Program-made: the position numbers and the translations under genes
From: Glandiceps talaboti
Lineage: Eukaryota > Hemichordata > Enteropneusta > Spengelidae
Direction: 5' to 3'
NCBI RefSeq assembly: GCF_964340395.1
Contig: NC_135550.1
Location: 930,001 to 994,000, forward strand
DNA length: 64,000 nt
Part shown: piece by piece, positions 58,801-64,000 of the stretch
Position numbering within the stretch: position 1 is the stretch's first letter
Layout of the letters: each line of letters opens with the position of its first letter
The notes under the pieces: generated by a model
What the model was told of the DNA's origin: nothing
Seen by the model: the letters and a program-made list of their open reading frames with translations, nothing else
The model's database searches: none

Positions 58801-61800
58801 GATGAGAGACTGTATGGAAGTGAGAGTAAATACTCTATTAGTTATCTACTACTATAGATTTGATGAGAGACTGTATGAAAGTGAGAGTACATACTCTATT
58901 AGTTATCTACTACTATAGATTTGATGAGAGACTATATGGAAGTGAGAGTACATACTCTATTAGTTATCTACTACTATAGATTTGATGAGAGACTGTATGG
59001 AAGTGAGAGTACATACTCTATTAGTTATCGACTACTATAGATTTGATGAATGACTATATGAAAGTGAGAGTAAATAGTCTATTAGTTATCTACTACTATA
59101 GATTTGATGAGAGACTGTATGGAAGTGAGAGTAAATACTCTATTAGTTATCTACTACTATAGATTTGATGAGAGACTGTATGAAAGTGAGAGTACATACT
59201 CTATTAGTTATCTACTACTATAGATTTGATGAGAGACTATATGGAAGTGAGAGTACATACTCTATTAGTTATCTACTACTATAGATTTGATGAGAGACTG
59301 TATGGAAGTGAGAGTAAATACTCTATTAGTTATCTACTACTATAGATTTGATGAGAGACTGTATGAAAGTGAGAGTACATACTCTATTAGTTATCTACTA
59401 CTATAGATTTGATGAGAGACTATATGGAAGTGAGAGTACATACTCTATTAGTTATCTACTACTATAGATTTGATGAGAGACTGTATGGAAGTGAGAGTAC
59501 ATACTCTATTAGTTATCGACTACTATAGATTTGATGAATGACTATATGAAAGTGAGAGTACATACTCTATTAGTTATCTACTACTATAGATTTGATGAGA
59601 GACTATATGGAAGTGAGAGTACATACTCTATTAGTTATCTACTACTATAGATTTGATGAGAGACTATATGAAAGTGAGAGTACATACTCTATTAGTTATC
59701 TACTACTATAGATTTGATGAGAGACTATATGGAAGTGAGAGTACATACTCTATTAGTTATCTACTACTATAGATTTGATGAGAGACTATATGGAAGTGAG
59801 AGTACATACTCTATTAGTTATCTACTACTATAAATGTGATGACAGACTGTATGAAAGTGATAGTATATACTCTATTAGTTATCTACTACTATAGATTTGA
59901 TGAGAGACCATATGGAAGTGAGAGTACATACTCTATTAGTTATCTACTACTATAGATTTGATTAGAGACTATATGGAAGTGAGAGTATATACTCTATTAG
60001 TTATCTACTACTATAGATTTGATTAGAGACTATATGGAAGTGAGAGTACATACTCTATTAGTTATCTACTACTATAGATTTGATGAGAGACTATATGGAA
60101 GTGAGAGTACATACTCTATTAGTTATCTACTACTATAGATTTGATGCGAGACCATATGAAAGTGAGAGTACATACTCTATTAGTTATCTACTACTATAGA
60201 TTTGATTAGAGACTATATGGAAGTGAGAGTACATACTCTATTAGTTATCTACTACTATAGATTTGATGAGAGACTGTATGAAAGTGAGAGTACATACTCT
60301 ATTAGTTATCTACTACTATAGATTTGATTAGAGACTATATGGAAGTGAGAGTACATACTCTATTGGTTATCTACTACTATAGATTTGATGAGAGACTGTA
60401 TGGAAGTGAGAGTACATACTCTATTAGTTATCTACTACTATAGATTTGATGAGAGACCATATGGAAGTGAGAGTACATACTCTATTAGTTATCTACTACT
60501 ATAGATTTGATGAGAGACCATATGGAAGTGAGAGTACATACTCTATTAGTTATCTACTACTATAGATTTGATGAGAGACTATATGGAAGTGAGAGTACAT
60601 ACTCTATTAGTTATCTACTACTATAGATTTGATGAGAGACTGTATGGAAGTGAGAGTAAATACTCTATTAGTTATCTACTACTATAGATTTGATGAGAGA
60701 CTATATGGAAGTGAGAGTACATACTCTATTAGTTATCTACTACTATAGATTTGATGAGAGACTATATGGAAGTGAGAGTAAATACTCTATTAGTTATCTA
60801 CTACTATAGATTTGATGAGAGACTGTATGGAAGTGAGAGTACATACTCTATTAGTTATCTACTACTATAGATTTGATGAGAGACTGTATGGAAGTGAGAG
60901 TAAATACTCTATTAGTTATCTACTACTATAGATTTGATGAGAGACTGTATGGAAGTGAGAGTAAATACTCTATTAGTTATCTACTACTATAGATTTGATG
61001 AGAGACTGTATGGAAGTGAGAGTACATACTCTATTAGTTATCTACTACTATAGATTTGATGAGAGACTGTATGGAAGTGAGAGTAAATACTCTATTAGTT
61101 ATCTACTACTATAGATTTGATGAGAGACTATATGGAAGTGAGAGTACATACTCTATTAGTTATCTACTACTATAGATTTGATGAGAGACTATATGGAAGT
61201 GAGAGTACATACTCTATTAGTTATCTACTACTATAGATTTGATGAGAGACTATATGGAAGTGAGAGTACATACTCTATTAGTTATCTACTACTATAAATG
61301 TGATGACAGACTGTATGAAAGTGATAGTATATACTCTATTAGTTATCTACTACTATAGATTTGATGAGAGACCATATGAAAGTGAGAGTAAATACTCTAT
61401 TAGTTATCTACTACTATAGATTTGATGAGAGACTATATGGAAGTGAGAGTACATACTCTATTAGTTATCTACTACTATAGATTTGATGAGAGACTATATG
61501 GAAGTGAGAGTACATACTCTATTAGTTATCTACTACTATAGATTTGATTAGACTATATGGAAGTGAGAGTACATACTCTATTAGTTATCTACTACTATAG
61601 ATTTGATGAGAGACTATATGGAAGTGAGAGTAAATACTCTATTAGTTATCTACTACTATAGATTTGATGAGACTGTATGGAAGTGAGAGTACATACTCTA
61701 TTAGTTATCTACTACTATAGATTTGATGAGAGACCATATGGAAGTGAGAGTACATACTCTATTAGTTATCTACTACTATAGATTTGATGAGAGACCATAT

Positions 61801-64000
61801 GGAAGTGAGAGTACATACTCTATTAGTTATCTACTACTATAGATTTGATGAGAGACTATATGGAAGTGAGAGTACATACTCTATTAGTTATCTACTACTA
61901 TAGATTTGATGAGAGACTGTATGGAAGTGAGAGTAAATACTCTATTAGTTATCTACTACTATAGATTTGATGAGAGACTATATGGAAGTGAGAGTACATA
62001 CTCTATTAGTTATCTACTACTATAGATTTGATGAGAGACTATATGGAAGTGAGAGTAAATACTCTATTAGTTATCTACTACTATAGATTTGATGAGAGAC
62101 TGTATGGAAGTGAGAGTACATACTCTATTAGTTATCTACTACTATAGATTTGATGAGAGACTGTATGGAAGTGAGAGTAAATACTCTATTAGTTATCTAC
62201 TACTATAGATTTGATGAGAGACTGTATGGAAGTGAGAGTAAATACTCTATTAGTTATCTACTACTATAGATTTGATGAGAGACTGTATGGAAGTGAGAGT
62301 ACATACTCTATTAGTTATCTACTACTATAGATTTGATGAATGACTATGAAAGTGAGAGTACATACTCTATTAGTTATCTACTACTATAGATTTGATGAAT
62401 GACTATGAAAGTGAGAGTACATACTCTATTAGTTATCTACTACTATAGATTTGATGAGAGACTATATGGAAGTGAGAGTACATACTCTATTAGTTATCTA
62501 CTACTATAGATTTGATGAGAGACTGTATGGAAGTGAGAGTAAATACTCTATTAGTTATCTACTACTATAGATTTGATGAGAGACTATGAAAGTGAGAGTA
62601 CATACTCTATTAGTTATCTACTACTATAGATTTGATGAGAGACTGTATGGAAGTGAGAGTAAATACTCTATTAGTTATCTACTACTATAGATTTGATGAG
62701 AGACTATATGGAAGTGAGAGTACATACTCTATTAGTTATCTACTACTATAGATTTGATGAGAGACTATATGGAAGTGAGAGTACATACTCTATTAGTTAT
62801 CTACTACTATAGATTTGATGAGAGACTATATGGAAGTGAGAGTACATACTCTATTAGTTATCTACTACTATAAATGTGATGACAGACTGTATGAAAGTGA
62901 TAGTATATACTCTATTAGTTATCTACTACTATAGATTTGATGAGAGACCATATGAAAGTGAGAGTACATACTCTATTAGTTATCTACTACTATAGATTTG
63001 ATTAGACTATATGGAAGTGAGAGTACATACTCTATTAGTTATCTACTACTATAGATTTGATGAGAGACTATATGGAAGTGAGAGTACATACTCTATTAGT
63101 TATCTACTACTATAGATTTGATTAGACTATATGGAAGTGAGAGTACATACTCTATTAGTTATCTACTACTATAGATTTGATGAGAGACCATATGAAAGTG
63201 AGAGTACATACTCTATTAGTTATCTACTACTATAGATTTGATTAGACTATATGGAAGTGAGAGTACATACTCTATTAGTTATCTACTACTATAGATTTGA
63301 TGAGAGACTATATGGAAGTGAGAGTACATACTCTATTAGTTATCTACTACTATAGATTTGATGCGAGACCATATGAAAGTGAGAGTACATACTCTATTAG
63401 TTATCTACTACTATAGATTTGATGAGAGACTATATGGAAGTGAGAGTAAATACTCTATTAGTTATCTACTACTATAGATTTGATGAGACTGTATGGAAGT
63501 GAGAGTACATACTCTATTAGTTATCTACTACTATAGATTTGATGAGAGACTATATGGAAGTGAGAGTACATACTCTATTAGTTATCTACTACTATAGATT
63601 TGATGAGAGACTGTATGAAAGTAAGTACATACTCTATTAGTTATCTACTACTATAGATTTGATGAGAGACTATATGAAAGTGAGAGTACATACTCTATTA
63701 GTTATCTACTACTATAGATTTGATGAGAGACTATATGGAAGTGAGAGTACATACTCTATTAGTTATCTACTACTATAGATTTGATGAGAGACTATATGGA
63801 AGTGAGAGTACATACTCTATTAGTTATCTACTACTATAAATGTGATGACAGACTGTATGAAAGTGATAGTATATACTCTATTAGTTATCTACTACTATAG
63901 ATTTGATGAGAGACTATATGGAAGTGAGAGTACATACTCTATTAGTTATCTACTACTATAGATTTGATTAGAGACTATATGGAAGTGAGAGTACATACTC
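55889..64000 (+). repeat. 61-bp satellite array, at least 8.1 kb
   Basis: About 133 units of GATTTGATGAGAGACTATAT, GGAAGTGAGAGTACATACTC, TATTAGTTATCTACTACTAT. The standard length is 61 bp, with 54-59-bp variants. Units differ at few diagnostic sites: ctatat/ctgtat/ccatat, ggaag/gaaag, gtacat/gtaaat, tctac/cgac, and a distinct AAATGTGATGACAG type. The array runs off the window end. ORFs within it are repeat translations. Confidence 0.95.

Noticed and set aside
55889-64000. CRISPR-like regular array
   Set aside because: The repeats are contiguous with no unique spacers, in an intron-rich animal genome; this is a satellite.

Overview
The window is animal nuclear DNA: AT-rich, intron-rich and gene-poor, with many microsatellites, tandem arrays and degraded transposable elements. 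The mobile families (several non-LTR retrotransposons with A/T-rich microsatellite tails, a tRNA-derived SINE, and elements built like the 'pearl'/Helentron-associated elements known from bivalves) suggest an invertebrate, probably marine. The phylum cannot be fixed from sequence alone. There is no bacterial operon structure and no CRISPR array.

Host coding sequence is sparse and was found by reading splice sites and phases. (1) On the plus strand, the last two coding exons of an unrecognised gene lie at 2,525-2,818 and 3,127-3,302; the phases match and a polyadenylation signal follows. (2) On the minus strand, one clear exon (12,459-12,654) and a probable, frame-damaged last exon (11,608-11,746) belong to another unrecognised gene. 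(3) On the plus strand, a single 99-bp TPR-like exon sits at 22,250-22,348. (4) On the minus strand from 47,874 down to 34,800 lie five exons of an LRSAM1-like E3 ubiquitin ligase: two LRR exons, the post-LRR exon, a SAM exon and a RING exon. It carries a 1-nt frameshift, a TGA and a 2-nt (GT) slip. No coiled-coil exons and no exon for the first half of the RING could be found, so I call it a decayed, unprocessed pseudogene.

Region by region: 1-8 kb has the first gene end, (TA)n tracts, a near-perfect 31-bp-arm hairpin and a degraded LINE. 8.6-11 kb is a seven-copy ~375-bp tandem repeat. 13-15.3 kb is a SINE and a LINE joined tail to tail, then a three-copy ~270-bp repeat. 16.6-18.7 kb is a large palindromic locus: opposed SAM-like reading frames flanked by inverted arrays of a 42-bp repeat. 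19-28 kb is mostly non-coding with dispersed repeats, a foldback and the TPR exon. 28.25-31.8 kb is a 10-11-bp minisatellite rich in AACCGGT motifs. 32.5-33.4 kb is a LINE fragment. 34.8-47.9 kb is the LRSAM1-like pseudogene, its introns filled by a two-armed repeat element, a TTAA-flanked DNA transposon, a palindromic hAT-like MITE and a retroelement gag-like ORF that is itself interrupted. 48-52.2 kb is a plus-strand LINE (coiled coil and SGNH esterase in ORF1, AP endonuclease, end of RT) broken by nested insertions. 52.3-53.1 kb is a pearl-like element. 55.9-64 kb is a satellite of about 61 bp with higher-order structure, running off the end.

The most unusual structures are the two-armed element at 36.0-36.95 and 45.7-46.8 kb, in which one copy has amplified one arm and the other copy the opposite arm, and the palindromic SAM/42-bp locus.
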